Assembly (NCBI GenBank): GCA_964462585.1
Contig: CAYXAK010000083.1
Span: forward strand, 1 to 7,646
Reading direction: 5' to 3'
Length of the DNA: 7,646 nucleotides
Origin: Halarsenatibacter sp964462585
Lineage (GTDB): Bacteria; Bacillota; Halanaerobiia; Halanaerobiales; Halarsenatibacteraceae
In this document: in pieces, positions 1-7,300 of the stretch
Position numbering within the stretch: the stretch's first letter is position 1
Layout of the letters: each line of letters starts with the position of its first letter
Made by a program: the position numbers and the translations under genes
Notes under the pieces: model-generated
Databases searched by the model: none
Told to the model about the DNA's origin: nothing
What the model saw: only the letters and a program-made list of their open reading frames with translations

Positions 1-339
1 CTCATTATCGACCATGGTGAGATAATTGCCCGGGGAGGCCCGGAAGAGCTCATAGAAAGGTATTTTCAGGAGAGAACAATCGAATTTACAGATCCCGGCT
101 TTAGGGAAGAAGGGCTGGAGAAGCTGTCAGCTCTGGAGCATGTAACACATCTGGAAATGGGAGAAGCGGGAGAAAACGATAATCTCATCTATCTCTATAC
201 AGATAATGCCGCCAGAACGATGAATGAACTCATGAACTTCTCAGAGAAGAATGGAGACCGGATCGAAAATTTAAACCTGCGTCACCCCACTCTGGAAGAT
301 TTATTTCTCAAGCTGACGGGGAGGAAAATTAGAGAATGA
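1..339 (+). CDS. ABC transporter ATP-binding protein, C-terminal fragment (5' end outside window)
   Basis: The open frame runs from base 1 to the TGA at 337-339 and gives the last 112 residues of an ATPase. It opens with LIIDHGEIIARGGPEELIER, which matches the segment that follows the H-loop in ABC-2 type ATPases (usual form: D-x-G-x-I-x-x-x-G-x-P-x-E-L). The rest matches the regulatory C-terminal extension of these proteins and ends in the usual HPTLEDLFLKLTGR tail. Walker A, Walker B and the signature motif would lie to the left of the window, so catalytic competence cannot be judged. The stop overlaps the start of the next gene (ATGA), which indicates translational coupling with the permease. 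The family powers export of drugs, antibiotics, lipids or polysaccharides; the substrate here is unknown. An internal ATG at 157 is not the real start, because homology-like sequence continues upstream of it. Confidence 0.9.
   Translation, partial: LIIDHGEIIARGGPEELIERYFQERTIEFTDPGFREEGLEKLSALEHVTHLEMGEAGENDNLIYLYTDNAARTMNELMNFSEKNGDRIENLNLRHPTLEDLFLKLTGRKIRE
320..324 (+). promoter_or_regulatory. Ribosome binding site of the ABC permease
   Basis: GGAGG lies within the 3' end of the ATPase gene, 11 bases before the ATG at 336. It supports this start and shows the permease can recruit its own ribosomes despite the overlap. Confidence 0.65.
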
Positions 340-1427
340 AAATGTTTAAAAGGCTTTTTATGGCCAATGTAAAAGAATTTATTCGCGATAGGAGCGGGCT
401 TTTCTGGACCTTTGCCTTTCCCATCCTCTTTATATTTATATTCGGGGCCATATTTGGCGGCGATGATGTCGATATGCAGTTTCAGATAGGGCTTACCGGA
501 GCTGAAAGCGTCATGTATGAAGAGATGAAGGCAGACCTTGAAAATCAGGAGAACATGCAGATATTCAGCGGCAGTCCCGCCGAGGAGCTGGAAGCGCTGG
601 AAAGAGGTGAGCGCAATCTGGTCATCGTGCTGCCGGAAATGGCAGAAGATCTCAGCGGAGATGGTGAAGAGAGATATGAGATAGAGATGTATTACGATGA
701 AGGCAGCAATCCCATTCTGAATCAGCAGTTAGTATCCAGTTTTGAGAGGGGATTTATGGAAGCCGAAGACAGCATACTGGACCGCGAGCGGCTGCTGGAG
801 ACGAGGGTTGAATCTGTACAGGCCGGAGGAGGTATAGACGATTTTGACTATATACTCCCCGGCATTCTGGCCATGGCTCTGATGCAGCTGGGGCTTTTTG
901 GTTCGATTCAGTTTCTGGATTTAAGGGAAAAGGAGATTATCAGGAGTCTGAGTGTCACTCCTCTTTCCCGGGGGGCTCTTCTGAGCAGCGAGATCGGCCT
1001 GAGATTGATCATAGGCATACTGCAGATGGCGATTATAGTCACTATCGGCAGCCTGGTCTTCGGAGTGAGCATAGCGTCCAGTCCGCTGGCTGTGCTGGGG
1101 GTTGTAATCCTGGGATCTCTCACCTTCGTCAGCCTGGGCTATATGCTGATATCCTTTGTCAGCTCTGCCGAGGGTGGCCGGAATCTCATCCAGGTCGTGC
1201 AGTTTCCCATGCTGTTTCTCTCGGGTATTTTCTTTCCCATCGAAACCATGCCCGATTATACCCGCCCTATAGTGAGGATGATACCACTAACCTATCTTGG
1301 GGATGCCCTGCGACAGCTCATGGTGGGTGTCAGGGGAACTTATCCACTTTATTTGAATCTGGCTGTACTGGCGGTGTGGTTTGTGGTAACTTCCCTGCTG
1401 GCGGTGAAATTCTGGCGCTGGGAGTGA
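336..1427 (+). CDS. ABC-2 type transporter permease
   Basis: This 363-residue integral membrane protein is the channel partner of the ATPase just upstream. It has the ABC2_membrane_3 layout: an N-terminal cytoplasmic stretch, TM1 at about residues 21-41, a large acidic extracytoplasmic domain at about 45-168, then five TM segments at about 172-196, 219-243, 250-275, 284-305 and 338-360. Family hallmarks are visible: REKEIIRSLSVTPLSRGALL in the loop after TM2, and the FLSGIFFP...MP...IPLTYLGDALRQ block at about 294-327. The ATG at 336 overlaps the ATPase stop, and GGAGG at 320-324 lies 11 bases upstream, so the start is secure. The length is normal for the family. With one ATPase and one permease gene, the working unit is probably two copies of each. 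Export is inferred from the family; the substrate (drug, lipid or glycan) cannot be read from the sequence. Confidence 0.93.
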   Translation: MKMFKRLFMANVKEFIRDRSGLFWTFAFPILFIFIFGAIFGGDDVDMQFQIGLTGAESVMYEEMKADLENQENMQIFSGSPAEELEALERGERNLVIVLPEMAEDLSGDGEERYEIEMYYDEGSNPILNQQLVSSFERGFMEAEDSILDRERLLETRVESVQAGGGIDDFDYILPGILAMALMQLGLFGSIQFLDLREKEIIRSLSVTPLSRGALLSSEIGLRLIIGILQMAIIVTIGSLVFGVSIASSPLAVLGVVILGSLTFVSLGYMLISFVSSAEGGRNLIQVVQFPMLFLSGIFFPIETMPDYTRPIVRMIPLTYLGDALRQLMVGVRGTYPLYLNLAVLAVWFVVTSLLAVKFWRWE

Positions 1428-1517
1428 ACTCCCCTTCAGCCCTGACTTCATAAGATAGAGCAATAGAAGAAGAGGAAATTTCTCAATCATACAGAATTCA
1501 TATGATAAGCAGTGGAT

Positions 1518-1523
1518 GGTGAT
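1518..1523 (+). promoter_or_regulatory. Weak ribosome binding site of the Fe-S protein gene
   Basis: GGTGAT can pair with the 16S rRNA 3' end (the GGTGAT part of AGGAGGTGAT) and lies 5 bases before ATG 1529. In the preceding 100-bp gap a -10-like TATGAT occurs at 1501-1506 without a good -35 box, so whether this gene has its own promoter or is read through from the ABC genes is open. No terminator hairpin is visible in that gap. Confidence 0.45.
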
Positions 1524-1528
1524 ATTTG

Positions 1529-2839
1529 ATGGCACATAAAACCGCTCGTTCTGCTTACAAAAATCTGGTGGAGAGATTGAACCAGTTTCCCCAGGGGGCA
1601 CCGCCCTCTGAGACGCTCTATAAGATTCTGGAGATGCTTTTCAGTGAAGAGGAAGCGGAAATTGTAGCCCGGCTCCCCATCAGACCTTTCACAGTGGATA
1701 AGGCCAGCCGCATTCTCAAAAAGGAACCGGCGGAGACAGAAAAAATCCTGGATGAGCTGGCAGGCAGGGCCATACTGTTAGATGCCAGAGATGAGGACGG
1801 GGAAAAGAAATACATTCTGCCCCCACCCATGGCCGGGTTTTTCGAGTTTTCCATGATGCGGGTGCGGGATGACATCGATCAGGAGCTGCTGGCCGAGCTT
1901 TTTCATCAATATATAAATGAGGAAGAGGATTTTATCCGGGAGCTCTTTCTCAGCACCGAAACAAAGCCCGGGAGGGTTTTTGTGCAGGAGGAAGTTCTTT
2001 CCCGTGATAATCTGCTCCACACTCTTGATTTTGAACGGGCAAGTCATATTATCGAAGAGGCCGAACATGTGGCGGTCAGCACCTGTTACTGCCGGCATAA
2101 GATGCATCATCTGGATAAAGCCTGTGATAATCCCCTGGATATCTGCCTGACTTTTAACACTTCCGCCGATTCGCTCATCCGGCACGGACATGCCCGGCGT
2201 GTGGACACTGCCGAGGGTCTGGAGCTGCTGCATAAAGCTCATGAGGAAGGACTGGTGCAGTTCGGTGAAAATGTGAGAGAGGAACCCTCATTTATCTGCA
2301 ACTGCTGCGGCTGCTGCTGTGAAGCCCTGCAGGCTGTGCGAAAATTTGGATCGCTCAATCCCGTGCAGACCTCGGCCTACCTGCCGGAAGTTGATCATGA
2401 CAGCTGCACAGGCTGCGGCCGCTGTATTGAAGCCTGTCATATAGATATCATAACTTTAGAATCAGCAGAGTCAGGCGGTGAAAATTCTTCCGGCAGAAAT
2501 AATGAAACTGATGGGGAAGAGGAATGGATTGAGATCGAGGAAGATATCTGCCTGGGCTGTGGAGTATGTGTCAGGGACTGTCCTCATGACAGCATGCAGA
2601 TGATAAGGCGGGAAAAGGAGATCATAACCCCTGCTGACTCCGTGCATAGAACAGCCATGATGGCCATAGAGAAGGGACAGCTGCCCAATCTCATTTTTGA
2701 AAATCAGGCCTTTGCCAGCCACCGGGCCATGGCAGCGGTGCTATCGGCCATACTGAAGATGCCGCCTGTGGCTCAGGCCATGGCCAGCGATCAGCTTAAA
2801 TCCCGCTATCTTGAGAAGTTGACCAATAAGTTTGGCTGA
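1529..2839 (+). CDS. Cysteine-rich 4Fe-4S dicluster protein with winged-helix-like N-terminus
   Basis: This soluble protein of 436 residues has no signal peptide or membrane segment. Residues about 25-110 look like a winged-helix fold (LYKILEMLFSEEEAEIVARL, then a helix pair). The centre carries C186-x-C188, C199 and C206, then an unusual cluster of six Cys (257, 259, 260, 262, 263, 264; CNCCGCCC). Two ferredoxin modules follow: CTGCGRCIEAC (Cys 293, 296, 299, 303) and CLGCGVCVRDCP (341, 344, 347, 351). A Glu/Ser/Asn-rich stretch at about 311-334 separates them. The two modules should each bind a 4Fe-4S cluster; the central Cys probably bind another metal centre (inference). Similar proteins of unknown role, usually named only as 4Fe-4S binding proteins, occur in anaerobes. 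An electron carrier or redox-responsive regulator is possible. ATG 1529 is preferred to the adjacent TTG 1526: GGTGAT lies 5 bases before it and an in-frame stop at 1520 excludes anything longer. Confidence 0.85.
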   Translation: MAHKTARSAYKNLVERLNQFPQGAPPSETLYKILEMLFSEEEAEIVARLPIRPFTVDKASRILKKEPAETEKILDELAGRAILLDARDEDGEKKYILPPPMAGFFEFSMMRVRDDIDQELLAELFHQYINEEEDFIRELFLSTETKPGRVFVQEEVLSRDNLLHTLDFERASHIIEEAEHVAVSTCYCRHKMHHLDKACDNPLDICLTFNTSADSLIRHGHARRVDTAEGLELLHKAHEEGLVQFGENVREEPSFICNCCGCCCEALQAVRKFGSLNPVQTSAYLPEVDHDSCTGCGRCIEACHIDIITLESAESGGENSSGRNNETDGEEEWIEIEEDICLGCGVCVRDCPHDSMQMIRREKEIITPADSVHRTAMMAIEKGQLPNLIFENQAFASHRAMAAVLSAILKMPPVAQAMASDQLKSRYLEKLTNKFG

Positions 2840-2840
2840 T

Positions 2841-3701
2841 TTAATTTAGGGGTGTGTAGATCAGGTTTTCTGGAGGCGCGATTATAAAGCTGCCTTTTTC
2901 TTCATGCTGAAAAAATAATCTGTCCTCCAGGCCTTCATCCCCCCTCATCTCCCAGCCTGCCGGTGTCAGTTCACCTTCGTACCAGCCGGCAAGTTCATAA
3001 ATATTATATATTTCAGTCAGGTTATCTCTTTCTTCTTCGATCATTTCATCTGTGATATCTTCCGGTACCTGTTCAAGCTCTCTCAGCTCGGAAATTTCCC
3101 TTTCCGGAAAATCAGCCTCATAGGTTATAACAATCGTATCTTCGCTGATATATTCTTCTTCAAACTCTTCCCAGACCATGTCAGGCACATCTTCGAATTC
3201 CCGGTAAGCGACCGGTATTAAGTCAGGATGAATCGATATACTGTCCGGCAGCACCTCTTCTGCAGCCTTTTCAGGCTCATCATCTTCCTCTTCAGCCAGG
3301 TCCACAGGTTCCTCCGGGTCTTCCTCGATTTCTTCATCCTGGAACATATCAATTATCCCGGCCGGGATGCTCTCATATATATTTCTAACTGCTGGAGCGA
3401 TCTCCCTTATCTGCTCGATATCTTCTGTGTCCAGCTCCTGCAGTGCTTCCATTTCCTCTATATCATCAATTCCTTCCAGATCCTCCAGGTCCTCTATCTC
3501 TTCGATATTTTCTAACTCCTCTACATCCTCAATTTCCTCAACTATGACCATTACCTCCTCAACTGCTTCTCTTCCGTGCTGAAAAAGTCCCGAGAACTGG
3601 TAGTAAAGAAAGCCTATTCCGGCGGCAAGCCCCACCAGCACAATTATTACAATCACCGCACAGCCAGAAAGCCCCTTTTCGTTCGACATAAAATTATTCA
3701 T
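2841..3701 (-). CDS. Single-pass membrane protein with acidic three-residue repeat, function unknown
   Basis: I do not recognise a named family. From ATG 3701 the protein has 286 residues. A short polar N-terminus (MNNFMSNEKGLSG) precedes one TM segment at about residues 13-34. An acidic region follows, so the bulk is probably outside the cytoplasm (inference from topology). Residues 54-90 form about 12 triplets of two mostly acidic residues plus one Ile, Leu, Val or Met, in strict register (EEI EDV EEL ENI and so on). A Glu/Asp/Pro-rich linker covers about 122-151. The C-terminal part, about 155-286, is less biased, contains several Trp and Tyr, and may fold. GAGGGGGG lies 9 bases before ATG 3701. 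A TTG at 3743 would add 14 residues but has no comparable site. The stop codon is one base from that of the convergent Fe-S gene. Possible roles are a cell-envelope tether or a cation-binding surface protein; this is speculation. Confidence 0.8.
   Translation of the reverse strand: MNNFMSNEKGLSGCAVIVIIVLVGLAAGIGFLYYQFSGLFQHGREAVEEVMVIVEEIEDVEELENIEEIEDLEDLEGIDDIEEMEALQELDTEDIEQIREIAPAVRNIYESIPAGIIDMFQDEEIEEDPEEPVDLAEEEDDEPEKAAEEVLPDSISIHPDLIPVAYREFEDVPDMVWEEFEEEYISEDTIVITYEADFPEREISELRELEQVPEDITDEMIEEERDNLTEIYNIYELAGWYEGELTPAGWEMRGDEGLEDRLFFQHEEKGSFIIAPPENLIYTPLN
3432..3542 (-). repeat. Degenerate 9-bp tandem repeat encoding an acidic triplet repeat
   Basis: On the minus strand about 12 units of 9 bp encode acidic-acidic-hydrophobic triplets. 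Hydrophobic residues fall at every third position from Val54 to Leu90 (numbered from ATG 3701) without a slip. The DNA units are GA-rich and imperfect (GAGGATGTA, GAGGAGTTA, GAGGACCTG and similar), so the array looks old or under selection rather than freshly expanded. Confidence 0.8.
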
Positions 3702-3710
3702 AGCAAACTT

Positions 3711-3718
3711 CCCCCCTC
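3711..3718 (-). promoter_or_regulatory. Ribosome binding site deciding the start of the acidic membrane protein
   Basis: GAGGGGGG on the minus strand, 9 bases before ATG 3701, selects this ATG over the TTG at 3743 and the internal ATG at 3689. The pullulanase gene has a similar GAGGGGG site. Confidence 0.7.
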
Positions 3719-3883
3719 GATGTATCTTCAAAGTTTTATTCAAGGTCGGGGGCTCTTCACCTGCAAAAATTCAAAATTTTATTTTCTTTCTGTTTAAGTA
3801 TACTAAATAACATCAATTTTTCCCGCGATAAGTTAAAATAGTATTGATAATTAATTAGATGAGAATTGAAAGAAAGTGTGAAA
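3719..3883. other. AT-rich divergent intergenic region
   Basis: This gap holds the 5' regions of the leftward membrane protein gene and the rightward zinc-ribbon gene, so at least one promoter in each direction is expected. Candidate -10 boxes on the plus strand are TATACT at 3799-3804, within the small palindrome AGTATACT, and TAAAAT at 3834-3839. Neither has a convincing -35 partner at 16-18 bases. A -10-like TAAAAT also occurs on the minus strand at 3776-3781. I see no riboswitch or long inverted repeat here. Confidence 0.35.
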
Positions 3884-3888
3884 GGAGG
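3884..3888 (+). promoter_or_regulatory. Strong ribosome binding site of the zinc-ribbon protein gene
   Basis: AAAGGAGGAGGT spans 3881-3892 and its first GGAGG is 7 bases before ATG 3896. This is the strongest Shine-Dalgarno match in the window. It fixes the start at ATG 3896 and rules out the upstream TTG at 3866. Confidence 0.8.
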
Positions 3889-3895
3889 AGGTAAA

Positions 3896-4264
3896 ATGGC
3901 TGAAGAAATCGGCAGGTTGAAATCGGGAGAGCTGTTGAGAATTTATAAAAACGATGGTTATATACTTGAGATCGGTGGAGAAAAGGAAGATGAATTTAAG
4001 ACCAGAGAGAAAGCAGCTGCAGAGGGAAAAGTAATGATGTTAAAAAGCTGGCTTCCCGGAGCAGAAGAAGATGATATTAGAAATATGCTGGCTTCTCATC
4101 TGGAAATTGACTTTAATTTTTTGCGCGAGTGGTGTGAGAAACAGGCTGAAGAGAAGCCTGATTGTGACTGTGGTTGCTGGGGATATCCCCTGGAAATGGG
4201 AACCTTATGGACCTGGGACAAGAATAAATACCGTGGTTGTCCCAAATGCGGCCATAAGGTTTAA
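3896..4264 (+). CDS. Small protein with C-terminal zinc-ribbon-like motif, function unknown
   Basis: This soluble 122-residue protein has no signal peptide. Residues 1-75 are charged and mixed alpha/beta in character, beginning MAEEIGRLKSGELLRIYKND. The C-terminal third carries Cys 80, 90, 92, 94, 115 and 118, in the arrangement CDCGCWGYPLEMG, then 15 or so residues, then GCPKCGHK. The CxCxC plus CPxC pairing looks like a structural zinc-binding knuckle; the DNA, RNA or protein target cannot be told. I do not recognise a named family. The strong ribosome binding site suggests efficient translation. The stop is 7 bases before a hairpin, so the gene is probably monocistronic. It is less acidic than its neighbours, and Lys-rich stretches are mixed with Glu, as expected of a cytoplasmic protein of a moderate halophile. 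Confidence 0.8.
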   Translation: MAEEIGRLKSGELLRIYKNDGYILEIGGEKEDEFKTREKAAAEGKVMMLKSWLPGAEEDDIRNMLASHLEIDFNFLREWCEKQAEEKPDCDCGCWGYPLEMGTLWTWDKNKYRGCPKCGHKV

Positions 4265-4271
4265 ATGAAAA

Positions 4272-4301
4272 CCCCCGACTGCCGCGAAGGACAGCCGGGG
4301 G
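4272..4301. terminator. Bidirectional hairpin terminator, better suited to the minus strand
   Basis: Ten-base arms at 4272-4281 (CCCCCGACTG) and 4292-4301 (CAGCCGGGGG) flank a 10-base loop. Read on the plus strand the stem has one A-C mismatch and is followed by ATTTAAAAT. Read on the minus strand the same position becomes a G-U wobble, so the stem is unbroken, and TTTT (4271-4268) follows directly. It lies 7 bases after the zinc-ribbon gene and 60 bases after the pullulanase stop and probably ends both transcripts. Confidence 0.82.
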
Positions 4302-4361
4302 ATTTAAAATCAGAATCGGAATTAAACTCTCAGAATCAGCTTCCAGATTTGGCCTGCAGCT

Positions 4362-7300
4362 TTATTCCAGTTTAAGCACGGCCGGTGTCAGAGAGGAAAG
4401 TTCCACTTCATTTTCATCAATTATAACACCTGCGGGATCTGTAATTTCCTCTGTGCCGGCTGCATCTTCATCTACAAGCACTTCTGCATCGTTTAGATCT
4501 ATATCCAGGTCCAGTTTAAAAGATCTGGTTTCGGTATCAGCATTTATAATGACCAGATATGATGCGCCTTCGTCCTCACTGGCCAGATAGGCTGCTGCCA
4601 GATCCTGTTCTTCGATGTCGGGAGAATCAACTCCTTTCACTTTTTCATCAACAAGTTCCATACTCTCCAGCCCAAAAGCATCGCTGGAATGTCTTAGTTC
4701 TATCAATCCAGCGGTGAATTCTCTTGTTTCTCGGTGGATGTCACTCTCCTTCGTCTTTTCCCAGTCGAACATATTGATGGCATCGGTGGAATCATAGGAG
4801 TCGTTGACAAAATATGGGTACTCGAAGGGCTCGCCCTCAGGATCCAGTCCTTCGTGAGTTGAATAGGGTGACTCATCTGTTTCATCCCGGAACTGTTTGC
4901 TGCGGCCGTATTCCTGGCCACCGTGCATAAAGGCCGTGCCCTGTGAGGTCATGACCATTGTATTGCCAAGCCTGATGCGCTGCTGAATTTCCTCCTGATA
5001 ATGATCGGGATCAAGGCCTGCGCTTACAGCTATCACATCATGCAGTGCCAGGTCATCGTGGCTGGCCACATACTGCACCGCATCTCCGGGGTCTGTTGTG
5101 GTGAAATTATGAGGTTGTGCTTTGATATTATCTACAATTCTCTCAACCTCTCTGGGCCCTCCTGTGATAAAGCGGGGATCGCCTTCATCGGGAAATCCCG
5201 ACTTCAGTTCATCGCGGATATCATCATTGAAGACACCGATTGTATCAGTGTGCTCCATCCATCCCTGATCTGCGGGCATAATATCCTCCTGGAAAACATC
5301 TTCCAGGGCATCACCTTCATATACCTCCCAGCCCTCCCCCAGCATCAGTATATCAGGATTGATCTCGCTCGCTCTCTCATAAATTTTCTCCATGGTATCG
5401 GCATCATGATCTCCCATCAGGTCAAAGCGGAATCCGTCAACCTGGAATTCATCGACCCAGTAGAGAACAGAGTCCAGCATTAGACGTTCGGTCATCTCTC
5501 TGGTGCTGCCCAGCAGCCCACCGCCATAGCTGGTTTTTGTGGCTCCGTCAGCTTCCATGAAATGATAATAATAGGGCATTGCGTCCTCCAAAATATTTAC
5601 AGCACCTGTATGGTTATAGACTACATCGAGAATAACGCCCATATTCCTTTCATGAATTTCGCTGATAAGATGTTTGAACTCTTCTATGCGCAGCTCAGGA
5701 TCTTCGGGGTTTTCCGAATACATTCCGCTCAGGGCAAAATAGCTGTGAGGGTCATAGCCCCAGTTGTAATTATTGCCGCGGGTGGAGTAGCCCATCTCCC
5801 TCAGATGGTTTTCCATCTCATTGCCGTGCACATAGTTCATCACCGGCATCAACTGTACATGGGTAACACCCAGTTCCTCAAGATAATCAAGCTTTTCCGT
5901 GAAAGCCCTGAAGGTGCCGAATTGATGATCCAGCTCATCCTCAATGCCCGGATCAGAGGTAAAATCCCGGATGTGCATCTCATATATTACTGCATCCTCG
6001 CGGTTTTCAAAATTGTCGATATCGGCCCCTGTAAGCTCAGGGCCAATTTCCTCCGGATCCACTATGGCCGCCTTGCCCACCGGATATTCCGGTTCATCTG
6101 GATCGGGTTCACTGTTCCAGGCAGCCATCGAGGGAGCATAGGGATCTAAAACCAGACTGTTCTCACCTTCAAATTCCACCCGGTAGTGGTAATAATAGCC
6201 GGTGAGATCCTCCAGACCGGTGTTTTCCTCGTCTAAATCAACCTGCCATACACCACTTTCATTTCTCTCCATGGCAATATCATCAGTGATAATCTCATGC
6301 TGATCTTCGCTGTCGTAGAGCACTATCCCAACATCGTCAGCCCGGGGGGACCACAGCTTGAGCGTTGCCGAGCCATCATCATGCAGTTCCACACCAAGAT
6401 CACCTTCATAGGCATAGAGATCATCGATGAGCCGCCAGTTAAGCCGGGCGGTGACGGTATCCTGCTGCCAGCTTACCTGATAGGGTTCATCATCCGCAGC
6501 GAAATCAAAATCACCGCGCAGTTCAGCTGCTCTATCATGAATTATTTCAGCCTCTTCATATTCATACTGCTCACCTTCACTGTCTACGATCGCCACGTCA
6601 TCAAGATCTTCTGCGCTCATGCCGGCGGTGCTGTCAAAGATAAGCTTGACACTATCCTGCAGTAGTGTGGCGGCCTGCAGGTTTTCCTCCACAATGTAGT
6701 GAGGATTGGTGTAAGCCATCTCATCGTCCTGGCGGAAGAAATATTGGTCATGATCTGGTTCGGAAACATTGATGTCGGCGGTCTGTTCCTCTGTCTCCAT
6801 ATTTACAGCCAGGAAATTGATCTGATCGGGGTCTTCTTCGATCTCGATATCTATATAGGCTCCGTGTTCGGTGACCTGGTCGGGCTGGAAGTCATGGGCA
6901 CCATCGGGCCAGTCATCCAGTTCCTCGGTGGGAGTGATCACATCTCCCCAGGTCCAGAGTCCCCAGTCCTCGTAATCATCGATCTCCTCATGCTGGAAAT
7001 GAATGCGCACAGTATTTTCAGGCAGATCAACCGGTTCATATAGATAGAATTCATGCAGGTCATTTTCCTGTTTCAGCCAGATCTCGTTCAGATCGGGATC
7101 GATAATTTCCACGATTTTGTCTTCGGTGAGATTATCTCCATCTTTATTGTTGAGGAGAAAACCGACTTCCTCCGGTTCTTCTGCCAGTTCAACATCGACA
7201 TAGGTGCCAAAATCGGTCCGGGGTTTGTCTTCCAGCCAGGTGGCGCCTTCGGGCCAGGCCGCAATATCTTCAGAAGCGGTGGCCACATCCTCCCAGACCC

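Noticed and set aside
1778..2242. 154-codon minus-strand open frame opposite the Fe-S protein gene
   Set aside because: It is the mirror of a clearly coding region with conserved Cys motifs and has no credible domain or start signal.
3228..3582. Two plus-strand open frames rich in Ser, Ile and Phe
   Set aside because: They are antisense products of the GA-rich triplet-repeat gene; the Ser/Ile repeats are an artefact of reading its complement.
3651..3671. Lipobox-like LSGC near the N-terminus of the acidic membrane protein
   Set aside because: The Cys lies before the hydrophobic segment rather than after it, so there is no signal-peptide core upstream for lipoprotein processing.
5562..6149. 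195-codon plus-strand open frame opposite the pullulanase gene
   Set aside because: It lies entirely antisense to the GH13 catalytic and CBM48 coding region, has low-information composition and no ribosome binding site; the pullulanase frame has unambiguous motifs.
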